From the NCBI GenBank assembly GCA_900314845.1, contig OMWV01000007.1:1-34341 (forward strand): a stretch of DNA of 34,341 bases, written 5' to 3'. This document shows, in pieces, positions 1 through 9,304 of this stretch; within the stretch, counting starts at the first letter, position 1, and each line of letters starts with the position of its first letter. Made by a program: the position numbers and the translations under genes. The stretch is from an uncultured Eubacteriales bacterium. GTDB taxonomy: Bacteria; Bacillota; Clostridia; Lachnospirales; Lachnospiraceae. Below the pieces are notes generated by a model that was not told the DNA's origin, did no database searches, and was given only the letters and a program-made list of their open reading frames with translations.

Positions 1-60
1 AATGCTGTCAAGTTTCAAAAAATCACCTGTTGAGCAAGAAACCATCGGCTGTTACAGCAT
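1..60. repeat. Inverted repeat in A+T-rich left edge
   Basis: AATGCTGT at 1-8 is repeated as its exact reverse complement ACAGCATT at 53-60. The surrounding 1-122 is A+T-rich, unlike the nearby coding DNA, and holds no recognisable gene. It begins directly after the stop of the permease gene, with no hairpin terminator for that operon. It could be the end of a mobile element or another repeat at an assembly boundary, but I see no transposase and cannot name a family. Confidence 0.35.
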
Positions 61-122
61 TTTTCAAGTGGGAAGTTTGAGTAAATTATTTCAAAACAGT
101 TACAAGATGGGTATAGAATTTG

Positions 123-1118
123 CTAGCGCTCTTCTCTGAAATATGGCAGTCCCAGAGATTTCGGGGGCTGGCTCTCTCTCCTGTTTCTCATGCTGATGAT
201 GATCAGAACAAAGATCGTGACAACGTAAGGAAGCATCTTATAAATCTCCTTTATGGCAAGGTTTGTCCCTGTCGGAATGAAAAGGTAGAGGATATAAAGA
301 CTTCCGAAGAGCATGGAGGCGAAAACTCCTATGTTGGGACGCCATACGGTGAAGATAACAAGGGCGATGGCCAGCCAGCCCCTGTCTCCGAATCCATCGT
401 TTGACCACACGCCGGCCGCGTAATCCATGACATAGTAGAGGCCGCCCAGGCCGGCGATCATACTTCCGATGCAGGTAGCGGCATATTTATACTTTGTTAC
501 ATTTATGCCGGCAGCGTCTGCCGTAGCCGGGCTCTCGCCGACTGCCCTGAGCTGAAGGCCGACTCTCGTATGCCTGAGCACATAGGCGCAGATGAAGGCG
601 ATCACGATGCCTGCGTAGGCAAGAAATCCGTACGACAGGAAGAGCTTGCCGAATACTCCCGTCGTGGACGCCCCAGGAAGGGGACGGCTGAAGCAGGCGC
701 TCGTCGCCGAGAGGGCAATGGAAGGAACGTCGCTTCCTGTCAGCTTTATCAGAGATCCTCCGAAAAAGTTGCCGAAACCGACGCCGAATGTTGTCATGGC
801 AAGACCGGTTACGTTCTGATTTGCCCTCAGGGTTACCGTGAGGAAACAGAAGAGAAGTCCCATGAGCAGGGAGCCGATCAGGGAAAATACCAGAGGGATG
901 CATATGGCCAGGAAGGAGTTGAGGCCGGCGCCGTCCGGTACAGACTGCTCATAGAGAAATGCCCCGATAACTCCGCTCATGGCTCCTACATACATGATGC
1001 CCGGAATGCCCAGGTTCAGATTTCCTGACTTCTCTGTCAGGGTCTCGCCTGTGCTGCCCATGAGAAGAGGTATGCTCTGCATGATCGCACGCGGGATAAA
1101 TGCTACCAGATCAAACAT
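123..1118 (-). CDS. nupQ: Nucleoside-type ABC transporter permease (NupQ/YufQ-like)
   Basis: This is an inner-membrane permease of a BMP-dependent ABC importer, 331 residues and complete. It is very hydrophobic, with about eight to ten predicted membrane segments. The mid-protein stretch VGESPATADAAGINVTKYK is the cytoplasmic coupling loop typical of BPD_transp_2 permeases, and the end, SLGLPYFREER, is typical of the NupQ branch. The ATG at 1118 follows AGGAGG by nine bases and lies one base after the stop of the partner permease. It is the last gene of the bmpA-nupO-nupP-nupQ order. The family imports purine and pyrimidine nucleosides; the exact substrate here is inferred. Confidence 0.9.
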   Translation of the reverse strand: MFDLVAFIPRAIMQSIPLLMGSTGETLTEKSGNLNLGIPGIMYVGAMSGVIGAFLYEQSVPDGAGLNSFLAICIPLVFSLIGSLLMGLLFCFLTVTLRANQNVTGLAMTTFGVGFGNFFGGSLIKLTGSDVPSIALSATSACFSRPLPGASTTGVFGKLFLSYGFLAYAGIVIAFICAYVLRHTRVGLQLRAVGESPATADAAGINVTKYKYAATCIGSMIAGLGGLYYVMDYAAGVWSNDGFGDRGWLAIALVIFTVWRPNIGVFASMLFGSLYILYLFIPTGTNLAIKEIYKMLPYVVTIFVLIIISMRNRRESQPPKSLGLPYFREER

Positions 1119-1119
1119 C

Positions 1120-2223
1120 TTATTTTGCCTCCTCTGCTTTTTTCCTGAAATTGAGCCTGTAGTTGATGAAGAACTCGCTTCCTATGATAAAGAATATGAT
1201 GATTCCCGTGATGATATCGCCAAAACTCTGGTTCAGGCCGAACCTGGTAGAGATCTGGTTGGCGCCGTTCCCGAGAAATTCCAGCAGAAAACTTGTGAAT
1301 ATCATGCCGATGGGATTAAACTTGGCAAGCCAGCAAACCATGACGGCTGTAAATCCGCGGCCGCCGGCCAGAGTAGTCGTTACGGTATGATTTGTGCCCG
1401 CGACGAGCAGAAGGCCTGCAAGTCCGCAGATAGCACCCGACAGGAGCATAGTCCTCATGATGACTCTGCTGACGTTTATCCCGACATAGCGGGCCGTCTG
1501 CTCGCTCTCGCCGACGACAGCCAGCTCGTATCCGTGTTTGCTGTAGTTCATGTAGATATACATGAGCACTGTGATGACGGCGACGATGATGATATTGAGC
1601 AGATACTTGTTGTTCCCGATCGTGGGGAACCAGCCGGCCATGGACTGCTGATTTATGATGCCGATCTTTCCCGATCCCTTGGGGGACTCCCAGACGATTA
1701 CGAAAAATGCTACGATCTGTATTGCGACATAATTCATCATCAGGGTGAAAAGTGTTTCGTTCGTATTCCACTTTGCCTTGAAAAAGGCAGGGATAAAGCC
1801 CCAGACTGCTCCTGCCCCCACGCTTGCGATCACCATGCAGATGACAAGAAGGGGAGCCGGCAGCTTATTGCCCAGGCAGATCATGCAGGCAGCCGTCGCC
1901 AGGCAGCCGATCATGACCTGGCCCTCGCCGCCTATATTCCAGAAACGCATGCGAAAGGCAGGCGTCATAGCAAGGGAAACACAAAGGAGGATAGCCATCT
2001 CCTGCAAAAGCACCCAGAACCTTCTGGGAGTCCCGAAATTGCCCAGGAACATGGTAATGTAGACCTGGATCGGGTTATCCCCCGTCACAGCCTGAGTAAT
2101 GATGCCGCAGATGACCAGAGCGGCGATCAGGGCGATGGCGCGGATGCCCCATGCCTTGTACCAGGGCATCTCGCCTCTCTTGACTATATGAAACAAGGGT
2201 TCTCTGTTCTTTTTCTCATTCAT
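1120..2223 (-). CDS. nupP: Nucleoside-type ABC transporter permease (NupP/YufP-like)
   Basis: This is the second permease of the nucleoside-type importer, about 367 residues from the ATG at 2223. I prefer that start to an in-frame TTG at 2241 because GGAGGGCGAGAG lies just before it. A short basic N-terminus (MNEKKNREP) is followed by a first membrane segment (IRAIALIAALVICGII) and several more. The coupling loop contains VVGESEQTARYVGINVSRV, matching the VGES loop in its partner. Its start overlaps the ATPase stop by 8 bases and its stop is one base from the next start, so the three transporter genes are probably translationally coupled. Confidence 0.88.
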   Translation of the reverse strand: MNEKKNREPLFHIVKRGEMPWYKAWGIRAIALIAALVICGIITQAVTGDNPIQVYITMFLGNFGTPRRFWVLLQEMAILLCVSLAMTPAFRMRFWNIGGEGQVMIGCLATAACMICLGNKLPAPLLVICMVIASVGAGAVWGFIPAFFKAKWNTNETLFTLMMNYVAIQIVAFFVIVWESPKGSGKIGIINQQSMAGWFPTIGNNKYLLNIIIVAVITVLMYIYMNYSKHGYELAVVGESEQTARYVGINVSRVIMRTMLLSGAICGLAGLLLVAGTNHTVTTTLAGGRGFTAVMVCWLAKFNPIGMIFTSFLLEFLGNGANQISTRFGLNQSFGDIITGIIIFFIIGSEFFINYRLNFRKKAEEAK

Positions 2224-3757
2224 CTGTCTCTCGCCCTCCAAGGGAAGTCATCATAAGACCCACCTCATTCTTCGTCGTCTTTCTGGCATCCAGCATGGCG
2301 CTCACCTTGCCTCCGCAAAGGACAAGGATGCGGTCGGACAGCTCCAGCAGCACATCCAGATCCTCGCCGACATAGACAACGGCAACGCCCTGCTCTTTCT
2401 GCTTGTTTATCAGATCATAGATCGTATAGGATGAGTTGATATCCAGACCCCTGACCGCATAGGCCGTGAGCAGCACGGTAGGGGCGGACGCGATCTCCCT
2501 TCCCACCAGGATCTTCTGAACATTTCCGCCGGAAAGTCTTCTGACCGGAGTGTCAAGACCGGGCGTATTGACCTCGAGCTCTTCCACGACATCCTGGGCA
2601 ATGTCCCTGGGAACCTTCCTGTCTGTAAAAAGAGACTTGCCCCTGCGGAATGTTCTGAGCATCATATTGTCTGTCAGGTTCATATTCCCCACAAGGCCCA
2701 TGCCCAGCCTGTCCTCAGGCACAAAGGAAAGAGCGACCCCCAGATTCGTGATATCGAGCGGGCTCATTCCGACAAGCTCGCTCTCCTTCCCGTCATCGGC
2801 AATATACTTTATGCTTCCCTTCTTTACCTTCTGCAGACCTGCGATTGCCTCCAGAAGCTCCCTCTGACCGGACCCGGATATACCTGCCACTCCCAGGATC
2901 TCGCCGCTCCTGGCTGTGAAGCTGACATCATCCAGCTTGAGGATCCCGTCAGAACTTTTAACTGTAAGACCCTTCACAAGAATCCTGGCTTTGGGGTTCA
3001 CCGGTTCCGGCCGGTCTATATTGAGCGCAACAGAATGACCAACCATCATATCCGTCATCTGCTGGGTCGTCGTCTCGGCTGTGGGAACGTCGCCTATGAA
3101 CTTCCCTCCTCTTAAGATGACCACCCGGTCTGAGAGGGATTTCACTTCGTGAAGCTTATGAGTGATGATGACGATAGCCTTCCCGTCCTTCTTCATGTTC
3201 CTCAGGACATCGAAGAGCTTGTCCGTCTCCTGGGGAGTCAGAACAGCCGTCGGCTCATCCAGTATGAGGATATCCGCGTTCCTGTAGAGAACTTTTATGA
3301 TCTCTGTCGTCTGTTTCTGGGAGACTGACATGTCATAGACCTTCTGCTGCGGATCCAGGTCAAAGCCATATTTTTCACAGATGTCCTGGATCCTCTGGGC
3401 AGCTGCCTTAAGATCCAGCCGGCCCTCTTCCTTGAGTCCCAGAACAATGTTCTCCGTGGCAGTGAGAACGTCTACCAGTTTAAAATGCTGATGGATCATG
3501 CCGATCCCCAGAGCAAAGGCATCCTTGGGAGACCGGATGACGACCTCCCTGCCGTCTATGAAGATCTTGCCGGAATCGGGATAGTAGATTCCCGCCAGCA
3601 TATTCATCAGCGTCGTCTTTCCACTGCCGTTTTCTCCGAGCAGCGCAGCTATCTCGCCCCTGTAGATGTCCAGAGACACATTGTCATTCGCGATAACATT
3701 GCCGCCGAACGTCTTTGTGACGCCGCGCATACTGACTGCAGCAACATTCTTGTCCAA
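2216..3757 (-). CDS. nupO: ABC transporter ATP-binding protein, double cassette (NupO/YufO-like)
   Basis: This ATPase carries two fused ABC domains in 513 residues, the layout seen in nucleoside and sugar importers. The first domain has Walker A GENGSGKTT at 41-49 and Walker B LILDEPTAVL near 165, with a weak signature (SVSQKQ). The second has a degenerate Walker A (GISGSGQREL, near 294) but a good signature (LSGGNVQK, near 413), so one ATP site is probably weakened, as is usual in the family. Translation seems to start at TTG 3757 behind AGGGGTGA; an ATG nine codons in is the alternative. A strong hairpin terminator separates it from bmpA upstream. Confidence 0.9.
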   Translation of the reverse strand: MDKNVAAVSMRGVTKTFGGNVIANDNVSLDIYRGEIAALLGENGSGKTTLMNMLAGIYYPDSGKIFIDGREVVIRSPKDAFALGIGMIHQHFKLVDVLTATENIVLGLKEEGRLDLKAAAQRIQDICEKYGFDLDPQQKVYDMSVSQKQTTEIIKVLYRNADILILDEPTAVLTPQETDKLFDVLRNMKKDGKAIVIITHKLHEVKSLSDRVVILRGGKFIGDVPTAETTTQQMTDMMVGHSVALNIDRPEPVNPKARILVKGLTVKSSDGILKLDDVSFTARSGEILGVAGISGSGQRELLEAIAGLQKVKKGSIKYIADDGKESELVGMSPLDITNLGVALSFVPEDRLGMGLVGNMNLTDNMMLRTFRRGKSLFTDRKVPRDIAQDVVEELEVNTPGLDTPVRRLSGGNVQKILVGREIASAPTVLLTAYAVRGLDINSSYTIYDLINKQKEQGVAVVYVGEDLDVLLELSDRILVLCGGKVSAMLDARKTTKNEVGLMMTSLGGRETDE

Positions 3758-3772
3758 AAAACTTCACCCCTC

Positions 3773-3821
3773 AAAAAAGGAAAATATGGCAGCAAAGCGA
3801 CCTTCCGCAAAGCTGCCATAT
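3773..3821 (-). terminator. Intrinsic terminator between bmpA and nupO
   Basis: On the minus strand a perfect 10-base stem (ATATGGCAGC, 3812-3821, with GCTGCCATAT, 3784-3793) is followed by TTTTCC and six T. It lies between the bmpA stop at 3907 and the nupO start at 3757. Partial read-through would give more binding protein than transporter, a known pattern in ABC operons. Confidence 0.85.
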
Positions 3822-3906
3822 GCCAGCAAACGGCAAATCCCACTGCGGGACTTTCCGCATATACTTTAGATATAATGGTCTAGATCATCCGCCGTTCAGA
3901 GCCGGA

Positions 3907-5238
3907 TCAGCTGCCGAAATTGGTATCCAGAAGAGTGATGCCGTCGATCTGTACGTCGAAGTAAGGAGCGGAACGATATTCAGACTCGTGGAAGTATCCG
4001 TCGGATACTGCCTCTGTATCGCCCTTGTAAGCCTCATCTGTATCAACATCAGCCATGTAGCTTGTCAGATGTCCCTTGTCGTCAACCTTTGCGTTAAGGT
4101 TGAGCTTCTTGGACTCATCTACAGTTACAGTAAATGTTGAGGTATCAAATACATGGATGCTTCCGTCCTCAAGGCCCTTCATAGCCTCGTCGATCTTATC
4201 CTGTGTGCCCTCTGCAGCTGCCTTGTCGTTGAGGTCTGTGAGCTGTACGGACTTTGTCTTGAGATCTCCTACCCAGTCTGCGTCGATCTTCTGGCCGTCA
4301 ATAACAGCGCCGATCGCGTACTCATAGTAAGGAGCCCAGTCAATACGGGAAGAGATGATGTAAGTGTTAGGGCAGGCATCTACCGTGCTTCCGTTATAGG
4401 AAACATCGGGAACTCCTGCTGTCTCGCAGGCTGTGGGAGCACCCATGGAGTCTGCGTGCTGGCTGATGAGTACGCACTTGTCAGAGATGAGCTTGTTGGC
4501 AGCTTCCTTCTCTGCTGTCTCATCATACCAGGAACCTGTGAACGTAACTTCCATTGTTGCGCTCGGGCAGATAGAACGTGCGCCCAGGAAGAAGGATGTG
4601 TAGCCGGAGATAACCTCAGCGTATGTGAATGCGCCTACATAACCGATCTTAGCCTCATCCTCTTTTATCTTGCCTTCCTTTATCATGGAGTTGAGCTTCT
4701 CGCCTGCAGCGACGCCGGCAAGATAACGGCCCTCATAGATAGAAGCGAACGCGTTGTGATAATTGTCAAGACCTTCTGTGTGAGCCTTTGTTCCTGTAGC
4801 GTGGCAGAACTGAACATTAGGGAATTCCTTAGCTGCCTGGATCATGTAATCCTCATGGCCGAAGCTGTCGGCAAATACGATGTTGCAGCCCTCATCTGCC
4901 AGATCTGCTGCTGTATCATAGCACTCCTGACCTTCCGGAACGTTTGTCTTCAAAACGATCTGATCATCGGAAAGGCCGAGATCCTTTGCTGCTGTCTTGG
5001 CAGCGTTGATGAAGTTGAGGTCGTAAGTTGAATTCTCATCGTGAAGGAAGATGAATCCTACTTTTAACTTGGACTTATCAACCTTTGTCCCTGTTGTCTC
5101 GGCTGCTGTTCCGGCAGATTCTGCTGCCGTCTCAGCCTTTGACTCTGCTGTACCTGTTGATGAAGAGCCGCCGCAGGCTGCGAGCGACAGAGCCATCACT
5201 GCAGAAGCAGCTAATGCTACAATCTTCTTCATTTTCAT
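3907..5238 (-). CDS. bmpA: BMP-family nucleoside-binding lipoprotein
   Basis: This is the extracellular substrate-binding component of the ABC importer, 443 residues. The N-terminus MKMKK plus a hydrophobic stretch ends in the lipobox LAAC, with the lipidated cysteine at residue 22, followed by a Ser/Thr/Glu/Ala linker. The BMP (PF02608) fold shows in KVGFIFLHDENSTYD, the GCNIVFADSFGHEDYM stretch and KIGYVGAF. The frame is open to 5337, but ATG 5238 has AGGAGG nine bases ahead and starts a proper signal peptide, so I use it. A strong promoter lies at 5290-5318. Known homologues bind purine or pyrimidine nucleosides, so it may feed the pyrimidine pathway; that link is inference. Confidence 0.92.
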   Translation of the reverse strand: MKMKKIVALAASAVMALSLAACGGSSSTGTAESKAETAAESAGTAAETTGTKVDKSKLKVGFIFLHDENSTYDLNFINAAKTAAKDLGLSDDQIVLKTNVPEGQECYDTAADLADEGCNIVFADSFGHEDYMIQAAKEFPNVQFCHATGTKAHTEGLDNYHNAFASIYEGRYLAGVAAGEKLNSMIKEGKIKEDEAKIGYVGAFTYAEVISGYTSFFLGARSICPSATMEVTFTGSWYDETAEKEAANKLISDKCVLISQHADSMGAPTACETAGVPDVSYNGSTVDACPNTYIISSRIDWAPYYEYAIGAVIDGQKIDADWVGDLKTKSVQLTDLNDKAAAEGTQDKIDEAMKGLEDGSIHVFDTSTFTVTVDESKKLNLNAKVDDKGHLTSYMADVDTDEAYKGDTEAVSDGYFHESEYRSAPYFDVQIDGITLLDTNFGS

Positions 5239-5289
5239 AATATGATTCCTCCTCGCGCATATGCGCCTACCGAAAATTACTACACCGTA

Positions 5290-5318
5290 AGTATAACAAT
5301 CTGAAAAGTAAGTGTCAA
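5290..5318 (-). promoter_or_regulatory. Sigma-A promoter of bmpA
   Basis: Minus strand: TTGACA (5313-5318), a 17-base spacer, then TATACT (5290-5295), close to consensus. It sits directly after the U-tract of the galE terminator and about 45-50 bases before the bmpA ATG. Confidence 0.85.
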
Positions 5319-5319
5319 T

Positions 5320-5357
5320 AAAAAAGCCCTGCCGCAAGGGGCGATTTTACAGGCTTT
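5320..5357 (-). terminator. Probable terminator after galE
   Basis: Minus strand: AAAGCCTG (5350-5357) can pair with CAGGGCTTT (5323-5331) with one bulged base, and six T follow at 5320-5325. The loop is about 18 bases, so the hairpin is moderate. It lies just after the galE stop and just before the bmpA promoter. Confidence 0.6.
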
Positions 5358-5363
5358 CCGGCC

Positions 5364-6383
5364 TTATTTCCCTTCCGTGTCCCTGCCAAGATCCATCTGG
5401 GTGAACCTCCAGGAATCCCTGCACATGCGTTCCAGATCATACTTTGCCGTCCAGCCCAGCTCCTCCCTGGCCTTTGTCGGATCCGCGTAGCACTGGGCGA
5501 TATCTCCTGCCCTTCTGGGAGCGATGACGTAGGGGATCTTTATGCCGTTTGCGGCCTCAAATGCTTTTACGATATCCAGCACGCTGTATCCCTTGCCGGT
5601 CCCCAGGTTGTAGATATTAACGCCCTTTGATGAAACGACCTTGTCCACAGCGTTCACATGGCCCCTGGCAAGATCTTCCACGTGGATATAATCCCTGACG
5701 CCCGTGCCGTCCGGTGTATCGTAGTCATCACCAAAGACATTGAGGCGCGGCAGAATGCCGGCTGCCACCTGGGTGATATAGGGCATGAGATTGTTGGGGA
5801 TGCCGTTGGGGCTCTCCCCTAAAAGTCCGCTCTCATGGGCACCGATGGGATTGAAATACCTGAGCAGGACAACAGACCAGTCGGGGTCGGGGACGCAAAG
5901 ATCCGTAAGGATCCTCTCAATCATAAGCTTTGTCGTCCCGTAAGGATTTGTTGTGTGCAAAGGGAAATCCTCCCTGATGGGCACAGACTTGGGCGCTCCG
6001 TAAACCGTGGCGGATGAGCTGAATATCATCCGCTTGCAGCCGTACTCTTCCATGAGCTGGCACAGATTGAACGTGCCTCTTATGTTGTTGTCATAGTAGA
6101 GCAGGGGCTTTTCCACAGACTCCCCGACAGCCTTGAGACCCGCAAAATGGATGACGGCGTCGAATTTGTGCTCCTCAAAAATGGGGCGCAGCTGCTCCTT
6201 GTCGCGCATATCTGCCTTGTAGAAGACGGGCCGCCTGCCGGTGATCTTCTCTATCCGGTCTACGGCATCTGCCTTGGAATTGTACAGATTGTCGAATATC
6301 ACGACATCTGCCCCGCTCTCAAGCAGCTCAACGCAAGTGTGGGAACCGATATAACCAGTTCCGCCTGTAACGAGAATCTTCAT
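5364..6383 (-). CDS. galE: UDP-glucose 4-epimerase
   Basis: Cytoplasmic NAD-dependent enzyme interconverting UDP-glucose and UDP-galactose (Leloir pathway and cell-surface sugars). At 339 residues it has the usual GalE length. It shows the Rossmann motif GGTGYIGSH at 7-15, the SSSATVYG serine region at 122-129, and the catalytic pair Y148/K152 in NPYGTTK. DYIHVEDLARGHV and YNLGTGKGYSVL are further GalE signatures. The ATG at 6383 is preceded by GGAGG. It begins 24 bases after trkH, so it may be read with the potassium genes; no metabolic link is obvious. Confidence 0.95.
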   Translation of the reverse strand: MKILVTGGTGYIGSHTCVELLESGADVVIFDNLYNSKADAVDRIEKITGRRPVFYKADMRDKEQLRPIFEEHKFDAVIHFAGLKAVGESVEKPLLYYDNNIRGTFNLCQLMEEYGCKRMIFSSSATVYGAPKSVPIREDFPLHTTNPYGTTKLMIERILTDLCVPDPDWSVVLLRYFNPIGAHESGLLGESPNGIPNNLMPYITQVAAGILPRLNVFGDDYDTPDGTGVRDYIHVEDLARGHVNAVDKVVSSKGVNIYNLGTGKGYSVLDIVKAFEAANGIKIPYVIAPRRAGDIAQCYADPTKAREELGWTAKYDLERMCRDSWRFTQMDLGRDTEGK

Positions 6384-6407
6384 TTTTATTTCCTCCGCTA
6401 TAAAAAA

Positions 6408-7883
6408 TCATCTGGAATGTCTTTTTCTCATGCCGCGCTTTTCAAATGTCTCCTTCCAGAGAACAGGATGAAATATCATCAGCATAGGATAGATCTCCAG
6501 TCTTCCTGCCAGCATGTCAAACATGAGCACATATTTTGAGAGTACGCTCATCTGGGAAAAATTCTTTGTGGGTCCGACATCCGCGAATCCCGGCCCCATA
6601 TTGTTGAAGGCGGTAAGGACCGCGGAAAAATTCGTCATCAGATCTCTGCCTTCCAGTGAGACAAGAAACATGGACACGCAGAATATACTGAGAAATGTCA
6701 CCAGATAGGCATTTATGGAAGAGACCGTGGCTTCGTCCACTGTCTTGCCGTCGGATTTTATGCTGCGCACGCTCTTGGGATGAAGATAATAGCCTATCTC
6801 CCGCAGCATGCTCTTTATGAGTATGATAAGTCTTGAGACCTTTATGCCGCCGCCCGTGCTGCCGGCGCAGGCACCAATGAACATGACGAATATGAGGACA
6901 GCCTTTGAAAAGTCCGGCCAGAGATCAAAGTCCACCGTGGCATAGCCTGTCGATGTCTCAAGGGATGACACCTGGAAAAATGTGTTCCTGACAAAATCGG
7001 CGGCAGAATCCGCCGTCCCCGCCATATTTATCATGATGAGAGCACAGGCGGCGCCTATCATGATAAAATACCCCCTTACCTCCTCCATCTTCAGGGCTTC
7101 CTTCAGCTTGCCCGTGAGTATGAGGTAATAGGCGTTGAAATTTACGCCGAAGAGCATCATGAAAATGGCGACGACCCACTGGACATAGGGAGAATAATCA
7201 CCGCAGCTGCTGTTTTTTACGCCGAAACCGCCGGTTCCCGCCGTTCCGAATGTGATCTCCAGGGCTTCCAGAAACGGCAGCCTTCCGGCGAGCAGGAAGA
7301 TGAACTGAATGACCGTCATGATGATATAGATGATATAAAGGATGCGGGCCGTCTCCTTTACCTTGGGAACAAGCTTGCCCACGACAGGGCCGGGGCTCTC
7401 CGCCTTCATGATGTTCATTTTTGATCCGCCGGAAGAGGGGACGATAGCCAGCATAAAGACCAAAACGCCCATTCCGCCGATCCAGTGACTGAACGACCGC
7501 GCGAAGAGCGCGCACTGCGGCAAAGACTCAACGTCTGTCAGGATGCTCGATCCCGTTGTCGTGTAGCCCGATATCATCTCAAAAAGCGCGTCTGTATAAG
7601 TGGGGATGGCTCCGCACAGGTGCATAGGCAGGGCGCTGACCGCACTGATGAGCAGCCAGGACAGGGCCGTTGCCGCGCAGCCTTCCTTGAGATGATATGT
7701 TTTGTTGGACATCTCTCTGCGCGCGATGACGAATCCCGCTGCCGCCGAGATGACAGCTGTCCAGAAAAAGTACCAGCCCTGGGGCTCATGATATGCTAAA
7801 GCGACAAGACAGGGAACGGCCATGAGTCCGCCTGTGATCTTTAATATATTCCCAAGGACAAAAACAATGATTTCCCAATTCAT
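6408..7883 (-). CDS. trkH: Potassium uptake transporter, TrkH family
   Basis: Membrane K+ translocation subunit of a Trk/Ktr system, 491 residues. Four pore-loop regions typical of the SKT superfamily can be seen: SGYTTTGSS, GTAGTGGFG, ETSTGYATVD and FNNMGPGFA, each carrying the filter glycine. The ends of most hydrophobic segments fit the eight-helix plus four-loop plan. The ATG at 7883 is 20 bases after the trkA stop with GGGGGA upstream, which supports a trkA-trkH operon driven from the promoter at 9365-9393. GalE follows closely downstream. Confidence 0.93.
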   Translation of the reverse strand: MNWEIIVFVLGNILKITGGLMAVPCLVALAYHEPQGWYFFWTAVISAAAGFVIARREMSNKTYHLKEGCAATALSWLLISAVSALPMHLCGAIPTYTDALFEMISGYTTTGSSILTDVESLPQCALFARSFSHWIGGMGVLVFMLAIVPSSGGSKMNIMKAESPGPVVGKLVPKVKETARILYIIYIIMTVIQFIFLLAGRLPFLEALEITFGTAGTGGFGVKNSSCGDYSPYVQWVVAIFMMLFGVNFNAYYLILTGKLKEALKMEEVRGYFIMIGAACALIMINMAGTADSAADFVRNTFFQVSSLETSTGYATVDFDLWPDFSKAVLIFVMFIGACAGSTGGGIKVSRLIILIKSMLREIGYYLHPKSVRSIKSDGKTVDEATVSSINAYLVTFLSIFCVSMFLVSLEGRDLMTNFSAVLTAFNNMGPGFADVGPTKNFSQMSVLSKYVLMFDMLAGRLEIYPMLMIFHPVLWKETFEKRGMRKRHSR

Positions 7884-7903
7884 ATCCAGATGTCATCCCC
7901 CGA

Positions 7904-9304
7904 TCACTGAAGAATGTCTTCCAGACTCTTCAGCGCCAGATTTGTGGTTACGATGATAACATTGTCGCCGACTTCTATCGTATCGCTGCCGCCGGGTATG
8001 ATGACATTGCCCCTGCGGATGATAGCGGCGACAAGCAGATTCTTCTTTAGATGAAAATCCTGCAGCTTTACGCCGCAGATATTGGACTCCGCGCTTACAC
8101 TGAATTCCGCCGCCTCCACGCGGGAATTAAAGAGATGGTAAAGGGTCTCTATATTGTCATTCCCCTTTGTCTGCGAGAGCCCTCTGACATAGGCTGTGAT
8201 GACCTCCGCCGTTATGTACTGGGGGTAGATCACACTTCCCAGATCAAGCTTATTTATTACGTTGCGGAATGTGTTCCTCTTTATCTTTGTGATGACCTTG
8301 GCGGATGATACATCTGCAGCATGAAGGGTAAGCAGGACGTTCTCCTCATCGAGGCCTGTGAGAGGAATGAAGGCATCCACACTGTCTATGCCTTCTTCTT
8401 CCAGCAGGTCCTCATCTGTTCCGTCCCCGCAGATAATGGAGGCTTCCGGAAGAATATCGCTCAGGTGCTCGCAGCGCGCCTTATCCTTCTCAATGATCTT
8501 GACGCCTATGCCGTTCTCTATCAGGCGCCTGCCCAGATAGTAGGCTGCCTTGCCGCCGCCTATGATCATAGTCTTCCTTATATTAAACTGCTTGGATCCT
8601 ATCCTCATGAAAAAGCGCCTGGCCGCCTTCATGGTGGAGACAAAGGAGACGATATCTCCGGACCGCAGCACGAAGCTGCCGTCAGGGATGACAAGTTCAC
8701 TGTCCCTCTCGACTACGCAGATCAGCATGTCGCTCTCTATCTTTCGTCCCATGTCTATGAGGCTCATTCCGTCGAGAATATTCCCCTCTGCTATCTTGAA
8801 ACGGATGATCTCCGCGCTTGCGTGGGCAAAAGAATTCACTTCCAGTGCCGCCGGAAGGCTGAGCATCCTGGCGATCTCCTTCGCTGCCTCGTATTCCGGG
8901 TTTATGACCATGGCAAGCTGCAGTTTATCCTTGAGATAGGCCACCTCGGCGCTGTACTCGGGAGTCCTTACCCTGGCGATAGCGGCACAGCGGCTTGACC
9001 GCCTGGCGATCGTGCAGCACAGAAGATTCAGCTCGTCCAGATCCGTCACAGCTATGATCAGGTCTGCCTCCTCGACGCCGGCTTCCTCGAGCACCTTATA
9101 GCTCGCACCGTTCCCCACGATCCCCATGACATCATACAGGTCTGTCACCTGCTGCATCCTGGCCGGATCCGAATCTATGACCGTTACATCATGGCCCTCC
9201 GCGTAGAGCTGCTCAGTCAGCACAGTCCCGACTCTTCCGCATCCGACGATTATGATATTCAGATTCCTCTGTTTGGATTCTTTGCTCTTTCTGCTGAAAA
9301 TCAA
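7904..9304 (-). CDS. trkA: Trk system K+ uptake regulatory subunit TrkA
   Basis: Peripheral cytoplasmic NAD(H)-binding subunit gating TrkH, 466 residues. It has the duplicated TrkA layout: a Rossmann domain starting NIIIVGCGRVG near residue 16, a TrkA-C domain, a second Rossmann domain (KTMIIGGGKAAYYLGRR, near 244) and a second TrkA-C at the end (VGDNVIIVTTNLALKSLEDIL). The start is a TTG at 9304 with AGGTAGGA four bases upstream; no ATG fits before the first Rossmann strand. A sigma-A promoter lies at 9365-9393. Confidence 0.93.
   Translation of the reverse strand: MIFSRKSKESKQRNLNIIIVGCGRVGTVLTEQLYAEGHDVTVIDSDPARMQQVTDLYDVMGIVGNGASYKVLEEAGVEEADLIIAVTDLDELNLLCCTIARRSSRCAAIARVRTPEYSAEVAYLKDKLQLAMVINPEYEAAKEIARMLSLPAALEVNSFAHASAEIIRFKIAEGNILDGMSLIDMGRKIESDMLICVVERDSELVIPDGSFVLRSGDIVSFVSTMKAARRFFMRIGSKQFNIRKTMIIGGGKAAYYLGRRLIENGIGVKIIEKDKARCEHLSDILPEASIICGDGTDEDLLEEEGIDSVDAFIPLTGLDEENVLLTLHAADVSSAKVITKIKRNTFRNVINKLDLGSVIYPQYITAEVITAYVRGLSQTKGNDNIETLYHLFNSRVEAAEFSVSAESNICGVKLQDFHLKKNLLVAAIIRRGNVIIPGGSDTIEVGDNVIIVTTNLALKSLEDILQ

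Noticed and set aside
979-2256. A long plus-strand open frame (425 codons) opposite nupP and nupQ
   Set aside because: It is antisense to two clearly recognisable permeases, its translation is polar and low in complexity, and no family is seen.
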